A stretch of 64,000 bases of DNA from Favolaschia claudopus (taxonomy: Eukaryota; Basidiomycota; Agaricomycetes; Agaricales; Mycenaceae): positions 372,001 to 436,000 of the forward strand of contig JAWWNJ010000056.1 in assembly GCA_037176885.1 (NCBI GenBank). The letters are read 5' to 3'. The position numbers and the translations under genes are program-made. Under the pieces are notes generated by a model. It was not told the origin of the DNA. It made no database searches and was given only the letters and a program-made list of their open reading frames with translations. This document shows positions 19,610 through 30,686 of the stretch, piece after piece; position 1 is the first letter of the stretch; every line of letters starts with the position of its first letter.

Positions 19610-20649
19610 CCATAGTAATTTCGTGGGAAAAACCCTGAATTCGGTTACTTTTGGTAACTGAGTATGTTCAAGACGCCTGCGAGCCACGTTACTCGCTAAA
19701 TCTTTATTAAATTTATTTTTAAACACATTTTCTCATGGTGACGAAAGCGCCACAAATGACAGCCCGAGGTGAAGTCTGGAGGTGAGGGGCATTGGGGGAT
19801 GGTAGATGTGTATTCTTGTGTATTTAAACAGCATTTGTATCCGTTGGGCAACGGGACCGCAGGGTGAACAAGATTGTGCTCGAGCTGCGGCTGAGCCGGG
19901 CTCAAGCCGGCTTGGGCCTGAGCCGAGCCACGTGGAGCCGCCCTGGCTCAGCTTAAAATAGCTCAGCTCGGTCGGCTAGCCGGAGCCGAGCCGAGCCGCG
20001 GCAACACTAGACGCATAACGCTGAGAGACGCTGAGGCCGTTTCTGATTTCCATGCGTAGCGTTTCCAGTCACGCTCGAGGGTCTGTTTCATAGTGACTCT
20101 GAGTGTACTGTAGCACTTTGTATGGGTGAAACGTAACGCGTAACGCCCGCCCTGTTTCGTTTCAACGGTAACGCATAACGGTCGGGTGGTTTCCCTGAGG
20201 ACTGCGTGACATACAAAGATGTCGAATTATCATGTTTGTGGCTGTAAAATCTAGCTGAATCTACTGCTATAACCCTCCTCCTCCTCACTGCACTCAATCA
20301 CTCTCTACAATCTTCTTCAAGATAGAACCGGTACGGTGCATCTGCTGGTTTAGGTGTCTGAGCGTGCGCCACGGCGCAGTGTTCATGAAAAAAAAAAAAA
20401 AAATAGGTGTATTACGGAGCCCGTAGCAGGAGAAATGCAATCACAAAGGGCTATGGATACAAAGAAAGCATGAGAGCTAAAAATTGCCCAGAATCCGTTC
20501 AACGTTTGGAAATAGATTTTATCGGTGTTTGCCCGCCCGTTTCCAAAATTCTATGATGTCGCGCGTAACGCTGAGGCCGTTTCTGGTTTCCATGCGTAGC
20601 GTTTCCAGTCACGCTCGAGGGTCTGTTTCACCCATACAAAGTGCTACAG
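19610..20649. repeat. Repeats upstream of DIRS-like copy A
   Basis: 19870-20006 is GC-rich low-complexity sequence built of GAGCCGAGC-like units in both orientations. A 60-bp direct repeat with about one mismatch occurs at 20031-20090 and 20571-20630. Each copy is followed by the same 28-bp sequence in opposite orientation (20096-20124 and 20631-20658), the second running into the DIRS-like end. A poly(A) run lies near 20389. No gene is seen. Confidence 0.6.
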
Positions 20650-20774
20650 TATACACTCGGAGGAATGCACGTGGGAGTCATCACTGTGACTCATCGCGTC
20701 TTTTCTCCTCACCACCACCACCGGGCGCGTTCCTTCGCCCGTGCTCTCGTTTTTTTGGTTGTTTTCTTTCCCCA

Positions 20775-21596
20775 ATGGCCAACGACGACCCCTCGCCCTT
20801 CACTGATGCTCAGATGGCCGCACTTACGGCCATTGTGGCCCAGGCCATTGCCGACAACTCCGCCAACTCTTCGGGCGGCTCCGCCGCGTCGTCCTCTTCG
20901 AACGCCACGAATGGCAGCGGAAACGTTACGGTCCCCACTACCAATGCCGCCGGTGAGCTTGACAATTTCGCTTCCGCCTCCTTTCGGTCCCCCACGATGT
21001 GGTACCGCCGTGTCAAGCTGGCACACATCGACGCCATTGTGAACGGCACCTTCGAAGCCGACGACCTCCCCAAGCTCTCCTCCATCGCCGCCGCTGCCCC
21101 CGCTCCCCCCGTGCCCATCCTCTTCCACCCGACCTCTGGTGTCGCCGCCCCGGAACAACCAGAGGAGGCCCTCGATGCCGGTCCTCCCCGTGCATGGGTC
21201 AAGGCCTTTCCCTCCTTGCCCCCGCTCCTTGATGCCTGGTCGACCTACACCGGCATCCGCTCCCTCATCGACACCACCAACGGTGGCGTCGCTGCCGCCT
21301 TTTCCATCTACACTAGTCAGCTCATGGACTTCACCACGCAGTACGAGTGGTCTGCAGTCTTACGCTACCACTACGAGTTCATTCGCGTGCGCATGGCGGA
21401 GAACTTCCTCCCCACTCGCTGGGTGACGCCCGATCAGGGCCTCGTCTCCACCAGGCTGGTTCGTTACCCATTGCCCCTACCATCTTCCTCTAAGCGCAAA
21501 CGCGACCTTGCTGAGCGCCTTTCCGAGCCCGGCACCCCCGTATCCCGTCCGAAGGTCGATGAAACTTGCTACAAGTTTCAGGATCCTGCAGGTTGA
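20775..21596 (+). pseudogene. DIRS-like Gag-type protein, copy A, truncated
   Basis: Starts at MANDDPSPFTDAQMAALTAI, as in copy B (59026-59937). The frame is homologous throughout (SPTMWYRRVKLAHIDAI; FLPTRWVTPDQGLVSTRL). A 13-nt deletion near 21594 destroys the CCCH finger and ends the frame at DPAG. The N-terminus is Ser/Asn/Ala-rich. Confidence 0.8.
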
Positions 21597-21904
21597 AGTG
21601 CTCTGGTCGCCACATCTGCATTGCGTGTCAGGGTGCCCACCCTTCACATGCGTGCCCACAGAAGCGGAAGTAGGATGTTTGGGGCAGGCCGACCGAGTCC
21701 GGCCTCTGCCCCACTCCGACCAACCCTTCGGTTCCTCTTCGTCCACTGGCTCCTCGCGCCCCACCCTCTCTATCATCCCTTTTACATACTGCCCATCGTT
21801 CAGCCCATCTAATACCCCCTCCCCCTCCCCGTCCCAATACACACATCTCCTTCCCCGTTGCCCCCAGCTCTGGTCCTCGTGTTGTTAGCTCACTTAATCC
21901 CGCT

Positions 21905-23024
21905 ATGCTATCTTTCTTACTTCAGGATTACCCAGATCCCTCCTTCGTACAACACCTACATAATATCTGTACCTATGGCGCATCTATTGGATACACCGGC
22001 CCCCGAGTGGGCCGTGCCTTCTCACGAAATCTGCCTGCTACACCGTCCGAGCACGCTGTGACTGCTGCAGATATTCTGGCAAATTTCGCTTTGGGTGAGC
22101 TTCGCCGTGTCGACTCCCTCCCTATCATGAGCAGCGCCGGGAAAGCAGATGGCGGGTGGTGCACTGTCCACCACCTCTCTTATCCTCGCGGCTCGTCTAT
22201 CAATGATAGCATCTCCTCTGACGCAGTAACACTCTCCTACACCTCCCTTGACACCTTCTTCGACCGTCTCCGCCACCTTGGTCCTGGTGCTCTCCTCTGG
22301 AAGATCGACCTGCGGCGCGCGTTCCGCCACATCGCAGTCTGCCCAGACGACTCTCTGTTGTATGGCTTCTACTTTGATGGTGTTGGTTACATTGACCTGC
22401 GCCTACCGTTTGGATCTCGCTCATCCCCCTTCACTTTCAACTTGTTCGCTGAAGCCCTGCACTGGATCTCGGAGCGAATGGGCACACCTCTCGACCATTT
22501 CCTTGACGATTTCTTTGGTGCTCGCGCAGCAGGCGAGTACGATTTTGCAGATCATGACCGTGCTATTTTCCGTGCAATCTGTGACGCAACTGGCTTTTCT
22601 GCACATCCGGTGGGGAAAGCAGGGAAGGACATTCCTCCGTCTACCCGGGGTGTTATCCTAAGCATCGAGATTGACACTGTTGCCTTCACAGTGGCTCTCC
22701 CTGTCGAGAAGCTGCATCGAACTGTTGCTACTCTGGACTCCCTTCTGTCTGGAGAATCTGCTACCCTCTTGGAACTGCAATCGGTTGCGGGCCTTCTGCA
22801 GTTTGCGACGAAAGTCTTGCCAGCGGGGCGCGCTTTCATTCGTCGTGTGTACGATGCACTTTCCCATTTCCCTTCCTTTGGTCGGCGGCGCATCCCGAGA
22901 GGTGCACGTCGTGATTTGGAATGGTGGGCCCGTCTTCTTCCGGCTTGGAACGGTATCCAGTCCCTACATCCTCACCACCCGGGCGTGGTTATCTTTACTG
23001 ACGCCAGTGGGTCTTCCTCGAAAG
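21905..23024 (+). pseudogene. DIRS-like reverse transcriptase/RNase H, copy A 5' part
   Basis: MLSFLLQDYPDPSFVQHL opens the conserved region. RT motifs include KIDLRRAFRHI, LPFGSRSSPFTFN and the catalytic FLDDFFGA. RNase H starts at VVIFTDASGSSSK, where the insertion 23025-26435 cuts it. Compared with copy B, about 30 nt are missing near 22130 (LPI then MSSAGKADGG), removing part of the RT N-terminus. The frame is otherwise open. Confidence 0.85.
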
Positions 23025-24054
23025 TAAAGTAGGTCAAAAGGTGAGGAGAGCGCAAAGAGCGGCCGTGAACAAGTGAGTCAGAGTCAGCTAGAGTATATTA
23101 GTGAGCTAGTCGACGTGGGGAACAAGTGACTAGCGGGCAGCGAAGGTAACGAGCAGTATACTCGGTATTGACAAAAGTAACCGTTAATCCGACGATTGCT
23201 TCGCGACCACGTGATATTAATATTTCTCCAAGATTTCGAGTTTGAAAAATACGTCGGGATATTCCTTAAACCTACACAAGTTGTTGTGGGCAACCTCTCT
23301 TCCTGACGCTCTTCAGAGCCAGCGCAACTTTGGCAATAGCTTGAAATTCACCTGTGTCTTTCAACTTCTGCTCATTGTTCAACGGAAATCTTAGCAACTG
23401 CCCTTCCAGACCACTTTCGACTACCTCTAGCTTGCACATGTGATCTATTTAAATGTTTTTGCACACCCGCTTTGGCTAATAAGGGTGGTAAACAAGCCTA
23501 CAATCCGGAAAACTCTTCGGCCCCTTACTTGACCAAACATGGGGAATCACGGTTTTAATTTACGGAAGCCATGGAGGCCTACTCTGGGATAAAAATATAT
23601 TGAATGTGTAGATAATAGGGCTCAGCACTGATTAACCAAGACTGTAGCTAAATTCTTTGCTCTTAGCATCTTTGAACGGCCACGCAATATTTGGGTCCGT
23701 GCAGGAGGGACGGTTGAAATTGAACCAGTCCAATGTTGACAAGAAATTGATGCAATCAGAGATTTTGAGCAGTGAGGGACTGAAATGGATCCTCAAGTAT
23801 GACCTATGTCGGAAAAATCCTATATCGGTTAACATGGTTCTTAACCCAATACAAGCCGTGCTAAGCCCGTAAGACTTAAGGGGATTACAACGCATAGGTG
23901 TGAACCTTCTAAGCCGTTGTAATCCATGTCAAGGCCGGGCCTGGATTACTACTTGATCAGCCATTACTTGAGCTTAGGAGCACATTCAATCCATATTGCA
24001 ACGGCAATGTAATTTAATTATATTCAAACGAGAAACACGGTACATTGTATATAA

Positions 24055-24201
24055 TCAGCGTCGCTTGGCTGTCTTACGGCGAGTAGCGGGGGCAGCGCGT
24101 GCTGGTTCCTCCTCTGTATTCGAGTTACGCCGCCGACGCTTGGAGGGCGGTGGCTGCGGGGTAGCGTGACGCGATGGTTGAGGTGTCTCAGTGCCAGTGT
24201 G
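24055..24201 (-). CDS. possible basic C-terminal exon, unknown protein
   Basis: Minus-strand frame after a possible 3' splice site at 24202-24203, encoding TGTETPQPSRHATPQPPP followed by KRRRRN and a basic end (KTAKRR, stop at 24055). The KRRRR run looks like a nuclear localisation signal. No upstream exon could be confirmed, so it may be chance. Confidence 0.25.
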   Translation of the reverse strand, partial: HTGTETPQPSRHATPQPPPSKRRRRNSNTEEEPARAAPATRRKTAKRR

Positions 24202-24344
24202 CTGGGAATGTATCGTGAGTCAAAGGAACATCGCTGAGATAGCGAGGCACATACGGGATGATTTTCGTTAGGTTCCTGACATAAATTAGCAAACGACAGC
24301 AAGAGTCTGGCTGGTAACATACTGTGGGTCAGCACTTCTTGTGG

Positions 24345-25896
24345 GAGTTTGCCAACTCAGACGGTTTCAAAGCTACTGGCTATGACAAACTTCACTTTTT
24401 CGACGCTGGGGAGTTCGGTCGCCACGTCTGGCCACTGCTCAAAGAATATCTTAAGACGAATCAACTTGCCTCCAGGTTCAATCGAAGGTAAATTGGACTT
24501 GTGCGAATTTATATGACACTGAATCTCCCCATTTCAGAATGGAAGAGTTTCCGCGGTGGCGTAACCTCAAACACATCTCCGGCGCAACCAACATAGACTA
24601 TTCTGAGGATCAGACATTCGTTGACATCCTCAAAGTACGTCGGGTTTAATTTTCATACCAAATATTTCATCGCATTGAGATTTGAATCAAGTCCGCGCTT
24701 CCATGTCTAGTTCAACTTGTGCCGTCGGACTCGGGTTTTGTTCAGGCCATTCGGGCTTTACAAAAGATTCAAGTCATGCTTGGACTCGACGTAACAACAC
24801 ATTCCCGACTTCAATACCTTCGGGAGCTTCTGGTTGAGTACGAGAAGTGTACTGAGGTCAGATTACGGTTGCACTTCAAACTTTTTCTCTGAACATAGTC
24901 AACGAACAGAAACAAACCGAAAAACATGACAAGTCATTCAATTATCTCAAACATCACTTTCTCAGCCATGCAATACAAAATTTCGAGGACAAGGGGACCA
25001 GCCGAAACCAAAACACACGTGTTGGCGAGGGTTTCCAGCAGGAAGTCAGTGCCATGTACCAGATTACTAACGGAAAGAATGCAGAGCACCAGGTAGGTTA
25101 ACATATGAGATGTCCAATGGCTATACTGACTCTATGGAATAGATGGCTTTAATTGACGAAAACGAGGAAACAATGGCACGACTCGACATGCATGTAGACA
25201 CGTGGAAAAAGAGTCAGAAAGTCGAGGACGAGCTCATCCCCTCCCCGAATCCGGCTTCCTGGGATCATTGGTCCCTTGGTGCGCCAGATAAACGCATTTC
25301 ACCCTACGCGCTCGAATCAAAGGAACATAAAAATCCACTCTTCCGGAATTTCAACATGAAACTGAGGGAGTATCTTGCGCGCCATCATCCGTCTCATTCA
25401 ATTCGTTTGGAGGATGATCTTGAGGTATTTTGCACCTGGTTTTCTTCGAAATCTTCTCACAAAGCGACCACAGATTCTTCCGTGCAAGGCCCTTTACGTC
25501 GACTTTCAGTCCACTGTCACCTGGAAAAGCCAACGCGATGTACTTCGCTGCAATTCATCATTTCACAACAGGCCCCGCTACGATTCAGTCATTTACGACG
25601 CGGAAGACGATCCACTTGCAATGGGAGAACTTGCGCTGGTCTTTCGATGCTTCCTGCCTAATCGGCACACTCTGGATTTGGCAATGATACGGCCATTCCG
25701 AAGCTCGACCTGGCACCCAAAAACACGTACCGACTGCCCCATACGCGAACGGAAGTCAGGCGTTATGTTCATTGCTCTGGAACATGTCGTTCGTGGAGCT
25801 TTGCTATGCCCTATCTTTGGTGCGTCTCGGGAAGCATTTTACGTGATTGATTGTATCGACGAGGACATGTTCTTGCGTTTACATGGTATTAAATAG
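24345..25896 (+). pseudogene. Plavaka-type transposase, C-terminal part
   Basis: Exons can be followed from about 24380 (DKLHFFDAGEFGRHVWPLLK), through FPRWRNLKHISGATNIDYS, ALPCLVQLVPSDSGFVQAI and QVMLGLDVTTHSRLQYLREL, to GEGFQQEVSAMYQITNGKN and MALIDENEETMARL (25143). The end carries LYVDFQSTVTWKSQRDVLRC, SSFHNRPRYDSVIYDAEDD, EHVVRGALLCPIFGASREAF and DEDMFLRLHGIK (stop 25896). These blocks match what I remember of Plavaka-type, CACTA-like transposases and their C-terminal domain in Agaricomycetes. The N-terminal half with the catalytic core is not found, and a frame change near 25430 may be an intron or a break. Assignment is from memory. Confidence 0.6.
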
Positions 25897-26440
25897 CTTG
25901 TTTAAAATGCAATCCTCATTAATCCCCCATAATCCAAGCCTGTGATTAAGTAGGCTTAGTGTGGATTACAAGCCCCCCGCGGGCGGCTTACAAGGCGTTC
26001 CAAGCCCTGCCAAGCTCGTCAGCCAGCTCAATCCGTTGTAACCGAATTGAGGTTTTTCCGACATACCGTCCGAGGGCATGTTCTTGTACTTCAAGAAAAT
26101 TGGAAATGCAGTCATTTGTTGCAACAAACAGTGCAAAACAGCTGCAAATTAGAATCTGTTGAGAGATCAGTTGTGCTTGATGGATTGGTGCAGGCCTTAA
26201 AATCCTTTGTCGGGTGCCGTTTAAAACATGCAGGAGAACATTCTGATGCATTTAAACCTATTACATACTGCAATATTCGGACCCTACGAGTCGATTCACG
26301 GTTACTTTTGTCAATACCGAGTATAAGGTAGTGAAGGGGATGGTGATGGCGATGCGACGGTACGGGTGCAAAGGATGATGAAACAACGAAAAGAAATCGG
26401 AACGGAGTGGAAGCTCACGGATCAATCCTACAACAGAAAG

Positions 26441-27230
26441 GAGTTGGTGGTCATCTTGGGCCCCGGGAGGCACCTATCGATTTTTTTGCGACACGAGTAC
26501 CCAGGCGGCACCGGGGAAAGTCTATCCTTTTCAAGGAGCTGTGGGCCGTGCTCCACGCTCTTCGTATCTGGGCAGGCCCCCGGTCACTACCTATTAGGTT
26601 CGTCACAGATAGAGTAAAAACCCCGTACCTTCGTCGCAAAAAATCAAGCGGAAACTGCCCAATGTCTGTCGCAGATAGAGTAAATCGCGCGGAGCGCGAG
26701 AAATTTTTGAGATCTGAAGTCGGTCTGGGGGCAATTACAAGCAGATTCCAAGACAGATTTGGGGCGGTGAGCAGCAAAATCAACAGAAATTGGATGATTC
26801 TGAGCAGTTTTAAGCTCAAATTTGCTTCACAAAAGGCCGTTTGGGGGATCCAGGCGCAAAAAATTCGAAATTACCCCCAGATGTTCGTCACAAATAGAGT
26901 AAATCAGTCTGTTTGAGGGCCAAAATCATAGAGTAAATCAGCCCAAATATCGGGCGTCAATGTGACGAACCTAATAGGTAGTGACCGGGGGCCTATCTGG
27001 GCATCTCCAGCCTGGGCCGGGTCCCAGCTCCTACTTCGGGTTGATAACACCGGTGGCGTGGCTGGCTTGAATGGAGGTTCGATTCGGGAGGCGCCGGCGC
27101 AGGCCCTCTTGAGGGAGCTTTTCCTTCTTGCGCTATCCTTCGGCTTTTCCATTTCCTGCGTATGGGTTTCCTCTGAACAGAACTACCTTGCTGACGCACT
27201 CTCATCGACTCATCGGTCTCTCCGACCTTG
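26441..27230 (+). pseudogene. DIRS-like RNase H, copy A 3' part
   Basis: Resumes at GVGGHLGPREAPIDFFATRV, KSILFKELWAVLHALRIWA, is cut by the MITE 26574-26994, then LLRVDNTGGVAGLNGG and SFGFSISCVWVSSEQNY/LADALS. The RNase H residues D (TDAS), E (KELWA) and D (RVDN) are all present once the insertions are removed. After LADALS the sequence jumps to the YR C-terminus. Confidence 0.8.
26574..26994. mobile_element. 421-bp MITE with GGCCCCCGGTCACTAC ends
   Basis: Long TIRs (AGGCCCCCGGTCACTACC..., over 30 bp with GTTCGTCAC inside). Duplication ATCTGGGC at 26566-26573 and 26995-27002; TATCTGGGCA is also compatible because the ends are palindromic. Copy B has the uninterrupted site (CGTATCTGGGCATCTCC). 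Internally, GTCACA(G/A)ATAGAGTAAA recurs four times. An 8-10 bp duplication fits hAT- or Mutator-like elements. Confidence 0.9.
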
Positions 27231-27403
27231 ACATTCAGCGCCTGGGCCGTTGGACTTCTGACTGCTTCAAACTATACATTGACACGCCACCTGATGTCAT
27301 TGTGGGGTTGAGTAAACGCCTTCTCTCCGACCCCCCACTTATTCAACCAACCTCCATGGTTGTCGCCCCGGGATTGGTTTGGCGCGGAGACGATGCTCTG
27401 TAG
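27205..27403 (+). pseudogene. DIRS-like tyrosine recombinase, C-terminal remnant
   Basis: Encodes LIGLSDLDIQRLGRWTSD and CFKLYIDTPPDVIVGLSK and ends at WRGDDAL with TAG. The final catalytic tyrosine (FKLYI) is kept, but the Arg and HxxR motifs seen in copy B are deleted together with about 1 kb. Confidence 0.8.
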
Positions 27404-27612
27404 CCGCACCATTTCTCGCTCTCTTGGCCTCAGCTCACTCTCCTCGCTGCCCCGGCAACCCCTCCTCCCTCGGGCTGCCTTGTCTTCCTGGGTTCCGGCC
27501 TGAGAGCGCTCGCTGCGAGGGTCACATCACCCCCTCACCGCAATCATAAATATACCATCTTTTTTCTTCCCTCTCTCAGCACGAGCTCGCAGCATTCCTA
27601 GTGAGTGTATAC

Positions 27613-27809
27613 ACTCGTGCGTTTTTCCCTTCCAACAAAGCGCTCCCAGACATCGAAGTAAGTGAGTACCGGCAACAGCGGTTCGGAAATCGTGCGCTGA
27701 CTAAGCTCGGCTAATGTCACATCGTGGCAAAATCTCGTTGACATCTCCCTCTACATTCTGGGCTTCTACTGCTACTATCAACCCAATATCAGCCACTATT
27801 CTATGTATG
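27613..27809. other. spacer between DIRS-like copy A and next gene
   Basis: No repeat end, RNA gene or domain seen. Confidence 0.4.
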
Positions 27810-30686
27810 CTATATACCCAACCCTGTCTTGGGCCCGTAAAAGTCCTCCTCGCTGTCGTATCCGCCGTCATCGCCGCCATCGATATCCATCAATGTTTCC
27901 GCTGCATTCCCTTGAGATGTCGACTGCTCGACAAGGCCCGTAGAGCCGCTGGAGGCAAGCTGTGAGAGGTGGGTGCGCTTCAGAATGGCCTCCTTCAAGT
28001 AAGTGTACCGCGTCTCTCGAGTTCCTCGTCCCTTCGGCCCCGACTTTGCCTTTGGAATCCCCGAAGCAGATGATTCCTCAGATGCGGGATCTTGGACTGG
28101 ATTAGCAATATGCCAGTCAAGCTGCATGTCTAGGGCTGCTACTGAGAGATATCCGGCGCCTCTGGGAGGAATCAGCATCGCAGTTTCAAGGGCTTCGGCG
28201 GACTCGATCGCAATTGTGTTAGTGATGGCCTCTTGAATTTTGGCAGCCCGTGCTTGACGCTCCTGGTCTCGCGCGAAGTTCCTGTCCTTCACTTGCTTCA
28301 TGTAAGTGATCTGGGCATGCTTCTTCTCCCGGCTGGCTCCGGAAGCATCGATTCGGCGGGTTTCTGCGCGAATCACCTGGCGCTGGGTTGCGGAGAGATT
28401 TTCAGCAAAGTGTGAAGTGTCGTTGGCTTTATACATTCGTAGGGCATTGTGGTAAGCAAGAGACATGTTGGGGGCAGCTTTAGAGCGTTGCCGCACTATC
28501 CCAAACTCGCCCTCGTTGCCGTCATTCGTGACCTCGAGCCAGGCTTGTTCCATTTGCTCGGGAGTGAGTCGTGAGATGGGGCCGTCATCTGCCCATTCAG
28601 TACTGAAGCGGGGCCAGGTTTCCAGTGCCCCCGTGCAGTATCGAACGACGAGTGTTCAAGGCCCCATTCTGAAATCCGCCGCAATGATGCGTAGATAACC
28701 TCAGGCTTGTCCCAGCGCTGTCCATTAAGGCTCGCCGTCTCGAATGACATCTCCTGCCCCGTAACCGGCTTGGGATCCGCGACAATCTTCTCGAGGTGCG
28801 CCTTGACTTTTTTGTGAAGCCCTCCGAGTTTGAGCAGGTTCTTTTCCGCACGCATCGGACCCCGGATCTCGAGCATGTAAGGTACGTCGATGTTTTGGTG
28901 AAGAAGAGCAATAACCACAAACTCATGGCATGTGTACCAGCACTGAAGCCCCCACTCAACGTTGAGTTCCATATGGTTCAAGGTACGAGTTCCCTTGTTC
29001 TCTCGGACGTAAACCAGAAACTGAAGGAGGAGTTCCATATAGACGACGATGATCTCGCAAGCGGCTGCGTGGGATTAAAAGCGGGTATTGCTGGTGTCCG
29101 GGAAGCAGATATTCAAGCCGGTTTCCTGGTCCCAAAAATAGCGGAGGGTGTCCTGCTGCCCGCGCTTACGGTCTTTGTGACGGAAAATAGCGCCAGCGAG
29201 ACTAGCGACTTTGACGGCACCTCCAGCTGTTCGATCTTCGGCACGGGTGGCGGCAGCAGTTCCTGGTGCAAGGGAAACAGTGGCAGAGTTGTCGCGGTTG
29301 TAGAGCTTCACAGGTCCGGGGAGCCCGTTGTTGAGCGCAAAAAATAGCCGAGTCGGCTCGAACAAGGAAAAGAGCGGGGAGAGGCGCGCGAAGGACGGCG
29401 AGGCACTCGAGGTGGATGGAATCCGGGAAGAAGCACGTATATATCACGTGAGCTACATACGGCCATCAAGTACAGATGATGCGAGCTATATAAACTCCAA
29501 CACCCGTTATCTGCCCACCATTGCTGCATTGCTAAGACGGCTCCTTTGAACACATTTGAGCTCTTATGCATGCAGCATCCACCCCAAATGAAGAGATCGA
29601 TCTCCTGCTTCTCCTCGTCCGACAGCTGGTCAAATTCCTGCTGACCGACGTCCTGAATGAAGGCAGCCAGAGCTTTGATATGCAGAATACTGCGTTCCGT
29701 GACTGGCAACTGCTCCCACACGGCAATACCACCCACTGCGGCGACTGTATCTTGAGTGACGCGGAAGATAGCCTCTGCATATTCGGCAGGAACCATGCGA
29801 GCGATTGCCCGTTACCCACGGCGTTCTCGCTCGAGCCGTTCCTTCATCTCAGCAACCAATCGAAACAACTTCTTCTGGTCTTCGGCATGATCAGAATGCC
29901 AACCCGTTACTTTGATCCAGAAATCTCTAGCATCGTCTGCAGTCATAGAACGCCCGGAAGTGCGGTAAATCAAGTAGGCGGCCTCAATGAGTTCGGTCCA
30001 ACCCTCCAGCTGCTTCTCGCTGGTGTGATTGATTGCCATTCCAATACCGAGGAAGAAATTCTGCTTTTGATTATCCTGGCTGATCACAGTGGCTCGATGC
30101 GATTCGAGATTGATATTCTTGTGAGTAGTTCCGTCACCGCTAAGAGTAACACCTGAAGAACACTCTTGAATTTAATTTCCGAGGATCCAAAGACTCGCGT
30201 ACCTTTCGACGTGCTGACAGCTTCAACAGATTGTAGCTGTGCCGCAACACCACCTTCCTTCACAATCCGCCGGACCGTACGATCAGAGACATCTCCAGCC
30301 ACCTCTATCCCCAGGTTCTCTGCAAACCTCTTTAACACACCAACAACTTTGTTCGGCCGCACTCCATCAAGAGCCACAAGATTATTTATCATGTCTCTTG
30401 TCTAGTCCGGCACAGCTCCCTTCTCCTTCAGGTTGAAGGAAAACAGGCGGGTAAGCTCCTCCTTTGCCTTGGATGCCGCCTTAGTAGCCGCCGTCTCGAG
30501 TCTGTCTGGAATTCGACGGCATTTTGCGGCGAGGGTATGGACTTTTTTGGAAAGATGGCTCCGCGATGATTTCTGCGAGGCGAGGGAGTCGCGGAGGCTA
30601 GACGATTCGGCATCTAAATTCGCTATGATAGCGGACCGAACTTCGTGACAAGTCAGATACCTAATTTGGAAATTGTTACTGTGCAC
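27810..30686 (-). pseudogene. Abundant uncharacterised Agaricomycete family (TE-like), broken
   Basis: Minus-strand chain: an N-terminal coiled-coil-like part (LTCHEVRSAIIANLDAESS), an in-frame TAG at 30402-30404 between AVPD and TRDMINNLVALDG, then VSDRTVRRIVKEGGVAAQLQ (helix-turn-helix-like). An intron (about 30153-30202) follows STSKG, then VTLSGDGTTHKNINLESHR, FFLGIGMAINHTSEKQLEGW, WHSDHAEDQKKLFRLV, FIWGGCCMHKSSNVFKGA, the solo LTR, LPGPVKLYNRDN, RHKDRKRGQQDT, FPDTSNTRF, LNHMELNVEWGL and MLEIRGPMRAEKNLL. One frameshift lies near 28630, then WLEVTNDGNEGEFGIVRQR to the stop at 27810. I recognise the order of blocks as a very repetitive mushroom family without an assigned function. GDGTTHKN resembles the first strand of an RNase H fold, so a transposase role is possible (inference). 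Confidence 0.65.
29329..29502. repeat. Solo LTR, 174 bp, in coding sequence
   Basis: TGTTGAG..CCAACA flanked by CCCGT on both sides (29324-29328 and 29503-29507). Removing it with one CCCGT restores the frame WWADN/GLPGPVKLYN of the host gene. It holds a TATATAA motif and no coding capacity. A solo LTR arises by recombination between the two LTRs of an inserted element; no internal sequence remains. Confidence 0.85.

Larger units (their letters stand above)
23815..26065 (+). mobile_element. Plavaka-like transposon remnant
   Basis: The inverted ends start TATGTCGGAAAAA on both sides, followed by an imperfect match reaching CGGTTAACA / CGGTTACAAC. Subterminal GGATTAC/GTAATCC motifs recur on both sides (23881, 23919, 23941, 25924, 25963), as is common in CACTA-type elements. 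It encloses the transposase-like fragment at 24345-25896. No clear target duplication was seen. Confidence 0.55.
23161..26321. mobile_element. TIR element flanked by TATA
   Basis: CTCGGTATTGACAAAAGTAA at 23161 is repeated in reverse orientation ending at 26321; the pair is perfect over 23 bp. Both sides carry TATA (23157-23160 and 26322-26325), read as a target duplication or as TA plus TIR bases. The body holds the Plavaka-like element and otherwise no recognisable gene. Confidence 0.7.
23025..26435. mobile_element. Composite insertion in RNase H, GAAAG duplication
   Basis: GAAAG at 23020-23024 and 26436-26440; copy B has CTCGAAAGGAATTGG uninterrupted, so the insertion limits are firm. The ends (TAAAGTAGG and the complement of TGTTGTAGG) are only weakly inverted. 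The outer layer contributes about 136 bp on the left and 110 bp on the right. A 5-bp duplication is typical of LTR elements, so a solo LTR later hit by the inner elements is possible. The type is not settled. Confidence 0.65.
20650..27612 (+). mobile_element. DIRS-like YR retrotransposon, copy A (split)
   Basis: Plus-strand copy of the element at 55927-60074. It begins TATACACTCGGAGG and ends GTGAGTGTATACACTC, so both ends share TATACACTC. That is what a tyrosine recombinase would leave on integrating a circle (inference). Content: Gag-like 20775-21596, RT 21905-23032, RNase H interrupted by 23025-26435 and by the MITE 26574-26994, and a YR of which only the C-terminus remains. A deletion removes the RNase H/YR join, and small deletions break the Gag-like and RT frames. 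It is defective. Confidence 0.82.
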
